A stretch of 64,000 bases of DNA from Bryum argenteum (Eukaryota; Streptophyta; Bryopsida; Bryales; Bryaceae): NCBI GenBank assembly GCA_037043015.1, contig CM073321.1, positions 15,993,001 through 16,057,000 of the forward strand, read 5' to 3'. The notes below the pieces were generated by a model, which did no database searches, was not told where the DNA came from, and saw nothing but the letters and a program-made list of their open reading frames with translations. Below are positions 11,105 through 21,429 of the stretch, one piece after another (the stretch's first letter is position 1; each line of letters starts with the position of its first letter). Position numbers and translations under genes: made by a program.

Positions 11105-13906
11105 GATTTGGAAGATGTTGAGCTTGTTCTGCCGGATCGTTTCAAAGATTGTCCTGGACTCCCGAGATGCAAATAGATAACCAAATTTGTGACACTATTG
11201 AATTCTCGAGGGGTCATTGTTGTAGAGGGTATTTGTCAAAGTGTGGGGTCTGATTGTGTACTGGGCTCCGATGACGAGCCTTTGTGAGATGATCAAGTAG
11301 TTGTTCAGATCGTAAAGTGCTTGGATTTAGAGTTTCTGCCTCTTTGATACTATATTCCAGTCATTAAAATGGGATCTCAGTCACGCCATTCATGACGGTT
11401 GGTCTTTACTTGATCATTTGCATTGGGAGCAATACAATATTGCAGTTTATGCTCGTGATCAACCGAAGAGGAAAGGACTTCGTTCGTGTACTTTGGGACA
11501 AAGACATCCTCAGATCTTGAGAACTAGAAGAGTGGAGGGACTTTTAACCGTGGAGTCTGTGAATTTGGTTGCAAGTATGAAGTGTTGCAATAAGAATTGC
11601 TGTCAGCCGTTCCTCCGCCAAAAGATTCTGGCCTTGCGAAAGCAGATGTACGAGTCTTCAGATTTTAAGTTCAAGGCGCACTTTAAGATTGATGTACATC
11701 ATCGATTTCATCAAACTGCTGACGGGAGTATGATGGTTACAACCGAAGGTATTGATATTTGTGCTCGAGCTTGGCAGAATATTACTGGAGTTCCTCATGC
11801 TACTTTCTACAGGAAGAAAGCGGAGGGGCTGCTGGTTTACGTGCTCGACTTCATGGGAATGTCAGATCCAAGAAACCACGACTTCATTTGAAGCAAGCTG
11901 CTGCAATGCTTAAGGTGTTAATCGACAACGCAGCTGATCATATGCCGCACAAAGCCAAGATGCTCGGTAATGGGCTGAAAGTGGTTTTACGGTTATTGCC
12001 TTCCTCCTTTAAATGGAAGAATACAATCCCTGATATCAATCTCATCAACGAGAGGTTGGGGCTAAAATTCATCGCCCAAAGCACTCTCAGCAAGATTAGG
12101 CAAACAATATTCTCCGAGTATTCGAAGAAAGCACCCGGAGACAATTTTGCGCGATGCGCAACGTGTGATAAACTTGAGACCATGATCAAGTCCATGGTGC
12201 CAGATTCAATTGAAGAGAATATGTGGATAAAGAAGCTTAAACTCCACTTGGACCATCAGCAAACACATTGTGAGTATTATTACACGAATCGCTCTTTATC
12301 TATTCAAAGGCCCAAAGATGTTCTTTGCATTATCCACGACAAAATGGATCATGCAAAAACGACTTGTCCTTTGTTTTCTCACAAAACGAAAACAAATGAT
12401 GCGCTTATGAAACTTCCTATTGCTGTGACGGGAATGATTGCTCACGGGCATTGCGATGTTCGCTATGCTCATTACGGATTGGACATTTATCCAAGTGATT
12501 GCAATCACACTGTTGGATCTATTTTGAATCTTCTTCAGGATTTAGAAGGGGTTCCGATATCACATTCCAAGTCATTGTTTGTTGGATCTGGAACGCATCC
12601 CTTGTTTGAGGCATTGCTTATCGGAAAAGATTCTTGTTTGAACTCTCTTTCACCTGAGAGTGAGTCATCAGGAGCTACGGAATCTCTTCCTCCTGTTTTA
12701 CATGTGCAACTTGACAACGCCGCCTCCGATAACAACAATCGGTTCATGTTTTGTTTTTGGTCCCTTCTGGTACATTTGGGCGTATTCCGTGAAATCTATG
12801 TCAATTTTCTTTTAGTTGGACATACTCATGAAGATATTGAAGCTCTGTTTGGACGTTGGAGTTTGATTATAAAAGAGAATGACTATTTGATGATTCCACT
12901 TTTGATGAAATTCTTCATGGACGCTGAGGCACTCCCAGTTACTCCTCATTTGATTGAAGAGATTCCTGATTTTAAGGGATATATCAATGATTTCATTGCT
13001 TCTAAACACGAAATTCTTGTTGGGCATTCCGAAGAGCAACAATTTAAATTTTTCAAACATGACAATGGGTGGCCCATGATGAAATACAAGATGTTATGTT
13101 CTGACAATGAGTGGCTTCCATCGACCAGTGAAGGAAAAAAATTGTGGAAAGAGAATTCAAGTACCGGTTTGCCTTTATTGCCCACGGGAGAAATGAAGCC
13201 TTTAGCGTCAATTCCTATGAAGAATCTCGATGAAATTGTGAAAGGTATATCAGGTTTCATTAAGTTGTGGGAAACTTCATGTGTCCAAGACTTGTCAGGA
13301 GAGTATCGTCGACGACACGATTCCGTTTTACGTTATTGGCGTGCAGTCAATGTTTCGTTGTTGGCGCCCATGGAAGTTTCTTCTTCTTTGAAGATTGGAT
13401 GTTGGCCTTTAACTCGAGTACCTTTGACTCGAGAATATCTTAACACTGGCAAATTACGCGAGGAATATGGGCAAGACCCCCATTTTATTGGCCAATTGTG
13501 TGATAAACCAAGAGAGTCATTTCGAGTTGGTCGAGATGTATTTGCTGGCTACTTTCTGGCTTTACGTCTTGCAGATGGAGATGCTCGACCCTTTCGGATT
13601 GCGAGGGCTTCGACCGATTTTGATGTAGATCGCAACAATCCGGGATGTATTCAAATCCAATTTTTTAGACCTTTTAGCAAGCGCGCTCATGTTCAAGATA
13701 CCTATGTCGGCTGGGACACGCAGAAGAATTTTAAATGGGTTTTTGTTGACACCCACGACCCGGTCTGGCTTTATGCAGGTGCTATTTTTAAGTCATGGAA
13801 ATCGAGTGCCAAAGCTGGTTCTCAACGTCCAACAATCTCAATATCTGAGCAACAGGTTACTATAATCAAACAAAGTATTCTACGTTTTGAGGCCGAGGAA
13901 GAATAA
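11105..13906 (+). pseudogene. DUF7869-type element protein, copy 1
   Basis: The best-preserved of three copies. The N-terminal part (11105-11400) is broken by stops near 11177 and 11287. A Cys-rich motif CCNKNCCQPF follows near 11580. Then comes a long conserved core with FARCATCDK, IHDKMDHAK and VTGMIAHGHCDVRYAHYGLD. The RNase H-like block is QLDNAASDNNNRFMF...GHTHEDIEALFGRWS, which I recall as the DUF7869 signature; conserved Asp/His residues suggest a metal-dependent transposase or nuclease, though that is inference. One base is missing in a G run near 11830, shifting the frame between 11418-11891 and 11759-13906. A palindrome (13934-13954) lies 28 nt after the stop. Confidence 0.8.
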
Positions 13907-14865
13907 AATTTGAGATCACTCATGACATTGGTATTTAGCTCGCGTCGACCTAAATTTTCAATCGCGGCTTTAGCTGTTATGGAGGACAAAGAGGACAAGA
14001 GCTTTTCCATAATTTTTTCTCGGATTGGATTTGAGCTCATTTATATTGAAGTTTTTTAGAGATTTCTCGTTTTAGGCACGATTAGATTAGTAGATTGATG
14101 TAATTTTTCGAAGCAGATCTGTAATGTAACGGGTACTTTAAATAGCATCGTATCTTTAAAACTATATTTGATATTTGACATTGTGATATTTTCTCATTTT
14201 AATGTGGTTTCCGTTTTAATGTGCTATTCCTTTTAGATTAGATATTGAATGTGTTTTGACCATTCCAAATATATGTTCTCAATATAGTTGAGTTTCTTGA
14301 TTTAATGGGATGTTTTGCTTATATTACAGAGTTTTGGTTTCTTGGTTTGCACTTTAGGTGAGATGAAGTCCTTTTTGCCGGATTTAGGTCGATGATAATA
14401 GAAATATTCTCAATTTAACAAAGTATGTTATTTGATGATAATTTGAATATTTCCACTGTAATGAATTACTTGTTTCAGTGCAATTTGAGCAATCAATTTA
14501 TCGTGTTGTGACTTTTTGCCAATAGAATCATCTTAGAAATGCACGTAGAAGTCCTACCTCTTATCTTTGCTAGCGGTTGATATCCGTAGTTAAGTATTGG
14601 TACAGTCGTTGTGCCTTAAAGAATCGATTCAAGTGTTTGTAATTTTTCGGTGTTGATTGTCGATTCCCAGTCTAATTGAGTTTATCGTTTTATTGTGCTC
14701 TTTTTGCAAATTATTGTCGGGATGCATTTTGTGTTCGCTACTTTCATCATCTTTTGTATTCACTTTAGATCTACAACACGCGCGTTTAGCTCGATACATA
14801 TGTTGGAATTTAGGTCAATTGGTCTTTGAGAGTTTGAATATTACTATTATAACGAATTATGTGTT
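13907..14865 (+). repeat. 3' arm shared by DUF7869 copies 1 and 2
   Basis: Non-coding. The part at about 14530-14862 matches the reverse complement of 26340-26735, including the half-sites TTTAGCTCGATA and TTTAGGTC. Similarity this far past the stop codon shows that both copies are insertions of one element rather than host paralogues. Copy 1's arm ends abruptly in a (TCACCGC)n array. Confidence 0.75.
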
Positions 14866-14868
14866 TAC

Positions 14869-14913
14869 CACTCACCGCTCACCGCTCAACGCTCAACGCT
14901 CACACCGGTGGTT
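14869..14913 (+). repeat. (TCACCGC)n 7-bp array with MULE-type terminal flank
   Basis: About five units, some with CAACGCT variants, ending CTCACACCGGTGGTTTTC. The same array plus CACACCGGTGGTTT forms the right end of the 13-kb MULE at 57.97 kb. It therefore looks like the terminus of another member, joined directly to the DUF7869 3' arm. Confidence 0.75.
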
Positions 14914-14917
14914 TTCT

Positions 14918-17000
14918 CCCCGGCTTGATTGCGCCTTCTGTTGTCAACGATGGCTCGGATAACATTTTGCCTTCTCTTTGAGAGTGCAGTCTGTCCTCAA
15001 ATTGGTCAACGGCGGGAAATTTGCTCGGCACATCGTTGCTTGGGTCGAGTGACTTCCAGACGCATCTGATGTCCGCGGTTAGGTGGTATTTCTCCCCCAT
15101 AGAAGACTTGAATGGTTGCAGCAATCCTTCGATGTAATGGGTTTGTCACCGACATTGACAATGTGTGTAGATGTTGTATACTGTCTTTTCTAACATCTTT
15201 TTATACTTTAGGCAATTAACATCGCTGGCTTTGGGGTCGAAGAATTTTTGTGCTAAGTCCGGGTATTTGACGAAGTACTTCCAGGCCACCTCCGTAGTGT
15301 CGCCGATCTCCCCTTTGTCATCGCTGGTGTCTCCTATCGGTACACTACACGATGCGTCGTTTGATAGTCCGATCAAGTGCTTTCTATGTTCAGCAAATGA
15401 TCTAGTTGCGGAGTTTATCGATGGGCGTCGTGGACTTGGCAACGTAGGTCGTGACGAGGGTTGGTGGATAGGCGTGGTATCCTCTAGTGGTGGTGGTCGT
15501 GGAGATGTCAACGGTGTCTCATCGGCATCGGTGAAGTGGTCTGGTATGTGCACTTGGTCCGCATGTTGTTCCATCGGTACTACTTGAAATCTCTCCTCAT
15601 GCACAGTTAGGTCAACAGTGCTCGGTTGGTCATCGATAGAAGGCACCCCAATACCTTGCGTAAACGTTGTAGGACCCTTCGTAATTCCGCTCGTCCAATC
15701 CCAAATCCCGTAGTGCTTTGTGAACACACTGCGTTACAAAATCCCCTAGCAATGTTTGGCAGGCAAGGTATTTGCACATTGTCTTGAACATTATTAACGC
15801 AATTGTATTCTCAACATTGTTCATCCATAGCCTCTTGTTGGCCTTAAAGTTGTTGATGTTGTTCTGCAGCTCTCTCTGCTGCATGGCGCCTGCACTCTGC
15901 AGGGGTTCCTTGTTGGCGTTGGTTGGCGTTGGAGAGCTGTTGGAATTGCTCATGGAGTGCTGCCTGGTTGGCCTCGAGCGCCTTAATGTGGTCCTGTGCA
16001 AGGTCACGCTCTTGCTCAATTGTCCGTATACGATTAATGGTTGTCTCTAGGTCTAGTTCTAAGATGCCAATTTTGGTGCTCGACAGCTGCTTGGCATAGT
16101 GAGCTTGGTCCAAGCAAGGTTGTCAAACTGGGTAGGCACGCCTCTCGTCCGACTTGCCCGTCCGATTGAACTCTCGCTCCCCCGATAGGGTCAAACGTAT
16201 GTTGACTTTTAGTTTAGGTAAAAAAAACAACGATGTGGCAAGGGTTAAGGTGAAAACTAAGCCACTTGGCCACTATGTACGGGCCAAGTGTGATGCCACA
16301 AAGGCTTTTTACATCGAAGTTTGTAACTCACCAAAAATTACTCAACTCCTACAGTCGAGGTCGGCAGGTACGCCTGCCTCTCCGGGACAATAGTCTGCCC
16401 GGTTTGCCCGCCCGATCACCTAAACGCACCTGTTTTGACAACCTTGGGTCCAAGTCACGCTGACGCTATGACAGCTTCTCCTCCCTCCTGCGGACTTCGG
16501 CATTTGCGGCTCGCAACTTCCAAGCAATATCAACCTCAAATTCGCGCAGACGAATGTCCAAGGCACCTTTGTTAGCTTCAGTGGCGTCAAACGGTGCCAG
16601 CAGTGTTTGTAGACATAGAGTTAAGGCATCGGCCTTTGCCTGTAGCTGCTCCCAAGGCGATGTCTGTGTTGCCTCTCCGGATGCCTGCGCTTTGAATTGG
16701 ATTCAAAGGCGCTTGTTAGAATAGAGCATCGTAGTGGTCGGCACAGCCAAAGGTGGAGGTGGAGGGTTGCCCCGATGATATTGCTAGATGTTTGGGGACG
16801 TCATGTGTGGGGACATCAAGCGATGTTCTTTGTTAAAAGCCAACGCTTGGTTCATGAAGGCAGAAAGAAAGGGGCCGATGGAACTCGCAAACCCCGGCTT
16901 ACGCTGGTAGTTTTTCAACTCCCGTCGCAGATGTTGGTCCATCCTAAGCCCCCAGTTGATCTCGGCTCCGGCCTTAGTCAACAATAGCAGTTCCATTGTC
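14918..17000 (-). pseudogene. Decayed coiled-coil gene, unrecognised
   Basis: Minus-strand pieces read as one protein. In order they are: LRMDQHLRRELKNYQRK (about 16930); EQLQAKADALTLCLQTLLAPF (about 16600); a heptad-rich coiled coil LDIRLREFEVDIAWKL, then LDLETTINRIRTIEQERD (about 16540 and 16030); then EVAWKYFVKYPDLAQKFFDPKASD (about 15250). A stop lies near 16470, several frameshifts separate the pieces, and a MITE interrupts the coiled coil at 16115. I recognise no family. A retrotransposon gag-like or transposon accessory protein is possible, since a gypsy remnant follows, but the link is unproven. Confidence 0.5.
16115..16446. mobile_element. hAT-type MITE, 332 bp
   Basis: Terminal inverted repeats CAAGGTTGTCAAA and TTTGACAACCTTG, flanked by a perfect 8-bp duplication GGTCCAAG at 16107-16114 and 16447-16454. 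The 8-bp TSD and CA-starting ends fit non-autonomous hAT elements. Removing the MITE and one TSD rejoins the minus-strand frame RDLDQAHYAKQL of the coiled-coil gene, so the insertion is precise. It encodes nothing. Confidence 0.93.
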
Positions 17001-18049
17001 TGCGGTGCAATGTTGTTGCATTTGATATAGAAGTAAATCTAGCTAAGTATGCCACGGAGCAATACATACCAGGGTTCGGGAAGTGCAGCGCCTATCTGCA
17101 GCACATCGTATCCCTTGCTTTGATCAAGGTTTACGTTTGGCAACATAGCCTGCAAGTTGGGTTCCTCATACCCCTAATCTTTTGTCGACCTTACAAGCCC
17201 TGCTCCATCCCACCCATACTGCTAGAAGAAATAATAGTCAAGAACTGCACCTCCACGCCCTCCACGGTGCCCGTTGGTAATGCATTCCCATCAGAGTGCA
17301 TCATCATGGTGTCAACGAATTGACGGTAACGCCTGATGTCTAGCTGCCAGAGGTGCATGTTGTTTCAATAGCGCTAAATGTTTGCCATTGCTGCCCACAC
17401 AATGTCGATTCTCAAAATCCAATCCGTCATATGTTTGGGTATGTAAAAAAAAGGCGATTGAGGAGGTTACTGAGTGTCCTTCCGTCGCTGAGCCATGGTC
17501 ACCGAAGGTAGGCGTAGAACGCGGAGAGGCAACGGTGTGGCTGAGTAACGCAAGAATGGATGAGCACAAAGGCAGAGTGAGAGAGTGAGTGAGGAGCATA
17601 ATAGTGGGTGAGGTCGAGGGCAACGAGAGCGAACGTATGTTTGCTTGGTGCAGAAAGATAGGCACCGACTGCCAGTGCCCCGTCTTAAGTAGCCTTTGGT
17701 ACCCGAATTGTTGGATGTCCCTGGCAGCGAGAAGTTGTCTGATGAAATAGAATATGAGTGTCTAGGGGTATGTCTAGCGGCGTGGATAGGCTTTTGAGTG
17801 CCTACAATTGTTGGCGGGAGGTTGTCAATTACGGAGTCATCATGGTTGGCGATAATGGCCCAATCACCTGGTCATGTCTATTGGCTTTTATGGTTGTACC
17901 CCTCATTCCATGGAGTATTATGGGCAACATGGATGTGGTTAATGTGTACGGCCATGGAGGCATCCCCTCCTCTTTGTTGGATGGGATTGGCGTTGCTGTT
18001 TTGCAGGTTCTCTCTCCGCTACCAACCGTTGGGCTTTGGTGACTAAGCT
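17001..18049. other. Unresolved stretch before the gypsy pol remnant
   Basis: No gene can be supported. A minus-strand frame at 17312-17665 (117 aa) and the plus frames at 17758-18046 have no domain. Lying just past the pol C-terminus of the minus-strand gypsy, part of it may be a decayed LTR, but no TG...CA boundary or repeat partner was found in the window. Confidence 0.35.
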
Positions 18050-19990
18050 GTCATATAGTTGCCCAAGAATAAGTGTTGGCTTGTCTGGTTGTTCTGGCCG
18101 TGGTAGTGTTTGAGCTTGGCGGAGTTGACGATGGTTGCCTGTGTGTCAAAGTTGCCCTCGTTGACAAGCAACACTGTGTTGTTTGGGAGTGTTGACTATA
18201 CTCGGTATGGTCCGTGCCACACAGATTGAAACTTTGATTTGCGCAACTTTGGATCTCGTGGGCACCATTGGACTTGATCGCCTGTGTGAAATAGGCAGGG
18301 GGTTGAGACCCTTAAAGTATTTGGTAGTGAGTGCGTATTTGTGTAGGATATTCTTGTAAGCGTCATTGCGGAGTTCTTTCAACTTATGGAGGTCTTCCAT
18401 CCTTGCTGCCAACACCCATTGAGGTGCAAAATCTTTTGGTTGGAGTGAGTAAAAGGTTTGCACCAAGTATTCTGTTGGCAACAAAGGATGTGTGCCGTAG
18501 ACCAGCTCAAAAGGGCTCGCTTGAGTTGCTGACTTGGTGGTTACGCGGTATGCCCACAGGGCTGCTGGTAAGCAATTGTCCGAGTCGCTGTAGTTGGCTT
18601 GTGTAAACTTTCGCAACATGTCGATGATGGTCTTGTTGGTTGATTCGGCCTAGCCATTCCCCTGTGGGTAGTACACCGTGCTTGTCCTTTGTTTGATGAG
18701 GTGTTTCTCCATAAGTTCCTCGATGACAGCGTTGACAAAATGCGTTCTTTGGTCGGAAACAATTTCCAAGGGACATCCGAATCACGTAATGATGTTTTCA
18801 TCAATGAATGTTGCCGTTACGATATCAGTGTTGTTTCTCAAAGTTTTGGCTTCTACCCATTTGGTTGTGTAATCAGTGCCAACGAGTATGAACTTGTATC
18901 CCTATTTAGTCACCGAACGAATGAGGCCGACAAAATCCAAACCCCATCTTTGGAAGGGTCCCAACGGAGGTATGGGTTTTAAGGGCACCTTTCCATGGTG
19001 TTGGAAGTTAGTGGCTGCTGTTTAACAGACATGGCAATTTTTAATGTAAGCAAAGGTATCTTAGTGCAACATTGGCCAAGAGTATTTTGCTGCGAATATC
19101 TTCTTGATTGTTGTTTCAGGTCCTTGATGCCCTCCTGTCGGCCCATCATGTAAGTGAGAAATGATTTCTTGTTGTTGGTGAAATGGCACGCAGAAACAAA
19201 CCTTCTAGTCCGGTCCTTTGCGTTGTAACTACCCTTGAACGACCGTGTAGGGCAACGTGGTGCGTACGAATTTGATCTTTTGTGTTCCTGTTACACCTTC
19301 GGGAAGTCTTTAGTTGGTTAGATATCCCATGATGTGTTGCCTCCAGTCATTGTCATCTAGTCACTCCGCTGTCTATAGGGTCGCCGTCAGTATGTACGGT
19401 TCATTGAATGAGTCATCAATGCCTTCTTCAGTCGTGTTGATGTCTTGAGACAAATAATCCGCCACTATGTGTCTCTTGCCTAGAATGTATACTACTTCAA
19501 AATTGTACTCCATAAGAATCATGATCCATCTCGCCACTCCCCCGGTAATCAATGGCTGATCCACGAGATAAGACAGACTGTGATGATCCACCATAAACCT
19601 AAATTTGTTTCCGAGCAAGTAGTGTCAGAATATCTTTACGGCATATAGCATGGCCAGCGCTTCCTTTTCCAAGTTGAGTAATTCCTTTCTGCCTGATTAA
19701 GTAATTTACTAGCCTAGGCGACAGGTTGATCATGTTTTCCATCCACTTTTTGGGCTAACATGACCCCCACGGCAATCTGAGAGGTGTCTGTATGTACATG
19801 GAACGGTTTCATCCAGTTTGGTGCCAACAGTATGGGTGTTTTTGAATATGCTTGCTTAATTTTCTCTAGGGCAGCTTGAGCTTCTGGTGTCCAGTTGCGT
19901 GGATAAGTGTAGCGATCATGGTTCAACTTGGTGTACATTCTCTTAAACTGTGACAAACCCAAAAGCCTCTGCATCGAGAGAAGGGTTACC
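18050..19990 (-). pseudogene. Ty3/gypsy pol remnant (RNase H and integrase)
   Basis: Read from 19990 downward: the RT/RNase H junction (KRMYTKLNH, NWTPEAQAALEKIKQAY), RNase H (FHVHTDTSQIAVGVMLAQK, FRFMVDHHSLSYLVDQP), then integrase. The integrase block includes [43 protein letters not shown] and YYPQGNG, with the catalytic Asp residues visible, and is followed by LPAALWAYRVTTKSATQASPFELVYG. It is broken by several stops and frameshifts. The RT and gag are missing; pol ends abruptly near 19990-20010 where a MULE fragment on the other strand begins. Confidence 0.85.
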
Positions 19991-21072
19991 TGAGCTTGTG
20001 CTGTGAGTTTGGGTACAATCTACGAAGAAGACGAAGTACAAGAATGCCCCCAGGAACCATCTACTTCTCCGGGACCAAGTATCCAACGCTTGACCGCGGT
20101 TCAAGAGACTAAGGTGAACGAGAGGTTGTGGCACATTTCTCGACTCAACGAGACATCTTCTAAGGCTTGTTGGGCAAATATGGCAGTGACTAAGAAGAAA
20201 TGTCAATCACGCATAGTTCAGAACGGGAAGGCTACCCCGACTCCAACTTAGACTGGAATATGGAAGCCTCCTCAGCGCAGCCGCAAAGTTAAAGAACAAT
20301 TCTTTTTCTTTGCAGACGATATTGAGAGGTGTGTAAAGGGTTATCGTTGAAGATGGGTTGAGCAGTTCTCTTGGACCCAAGATTGACCACCTATCCCTTT
20401 AGTATAGCCTGTCAAAACAGGGACAAATCTGACACGTAGCGAAATCGAGACGTTGGAGAATGTAGGATTCCAACTCCCACAGAAGGAGCGCCTTCCCATG
20501 AACCGCACATTCAATATTATTGTCCCTCCACGGGACTTGTCACACATCCCGGTGCCTGACATTGCGAATGTCTTTCCTAAATCAAGAAAATCGAAGAACC
20601 TTCGTCGAGTCACTTCTGCAACACCAAAGTTGATGAAGGGAGTCAATTCGGCTCGGACTTTTCAAGCCATCATACTCAAGGTGACCATGATACCGTTGCG
20701 TGGTTTTGGTTGTATTGTCGACTTCGAGTCGGATTCGGGGTCAGTTTATCAAGTTTCAATGAGTGCATTGCCTAATTGTACTTGCCTAGTGATTAAGGAC
20801 ACAATTGCTAAGTTGGGTAGGAAATGATGTCCATATAGACCCTGTAAGCACCTTTACTATATCTTTGTTAGGGTCTGTAATTTTGATACCAATAGCAACC
20901 TTTTTATCCACGCGCCTACGTTTAGTTTCAATGAGGTGAAGAGGATTCTAGAGTGTGGGGTCCTAGACCATGCAAGAGACTGGAGGACACCCTACACATA
21001 CTCTATATGTTATACTATAACATTGTGTCTTTCCTATCTTATGTACTATGATTTCACAATTTAGTGAAAATC

Positions 21073-21098
21073 AATATATATATATATATATATATATA
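21073..21098. repeat. (AT)n microsatellite
   Basis: An uninterrupted AT dinucleotide run of about 26 bp in the 3' non-coding part of the truncated MULE. Confidence 0.9.
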
Positions 21099-21394
21099 CA
21101 TGTTCCAAAATCATCTGTTCCTATTTAACAGATTTTATGCTTGAAAGTAGGTATCATGCACATGTAATCTTATCGTTTGAGGTAAAAAATGTCTCTAAGT
21201 GCATTTCAAGCATGCATAATTGTAAAATTTTGTCCCCCGATTCCGCGGGTTTAGGGTCCAAAATCCACAGTAATAAGTCAAAAATATTCGAATTTCTCAG
21301 AAAAATTCTTTTACAAAATTAAAAAATTAAAAAATTTTAAATTTTCTTACTAAAAGTACGAAATCATCGCTCTAAAATCAGAATTTCTGCCCCT

Positions 21395-21427
21395 ACCGCT
21401 CACCGCTCTACGCTCACCGCTCACACC
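21395..21427 (+). repeat. (TCACCGC)n array at the MULE end
   Basis: About four units, one mutated to TCTACGC, ending GCTCACACC. It is the terminal array of the truncated MULE; the sequence immediately beyond belongs to DUF7869 copy 3. Confidence 0.8.
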
Positions 21428-21429
21428 CC

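Larger units (their letters stand above)
20012..21427 (+). pseudogene. Truncated MULE: C-terminal transposase part plus 3' end
   Basis: Homologous to the C-terminal region of the MULE at 45.3-46.6 kb, with shared TAVQETKV.ERLWHI, PPRDLSHIPVP, LKVTMI and ESDS blocks. It ends in a SWIM zinc finger (C-x-C spacer then C-x-H: NCTC...PCKHLYY) and FNEVKRILE. Stops at about 20250, 20348 and 20825 break it. The non-coding tail (21240-21427) matches 44851-45060 reversed and ends in (TCACCGC)n. The 5' part is lost at the gypsy junction, while the 3' terminus abuts DUF7869 copy 3, so it probably inserted there. Confidence 0.8.
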
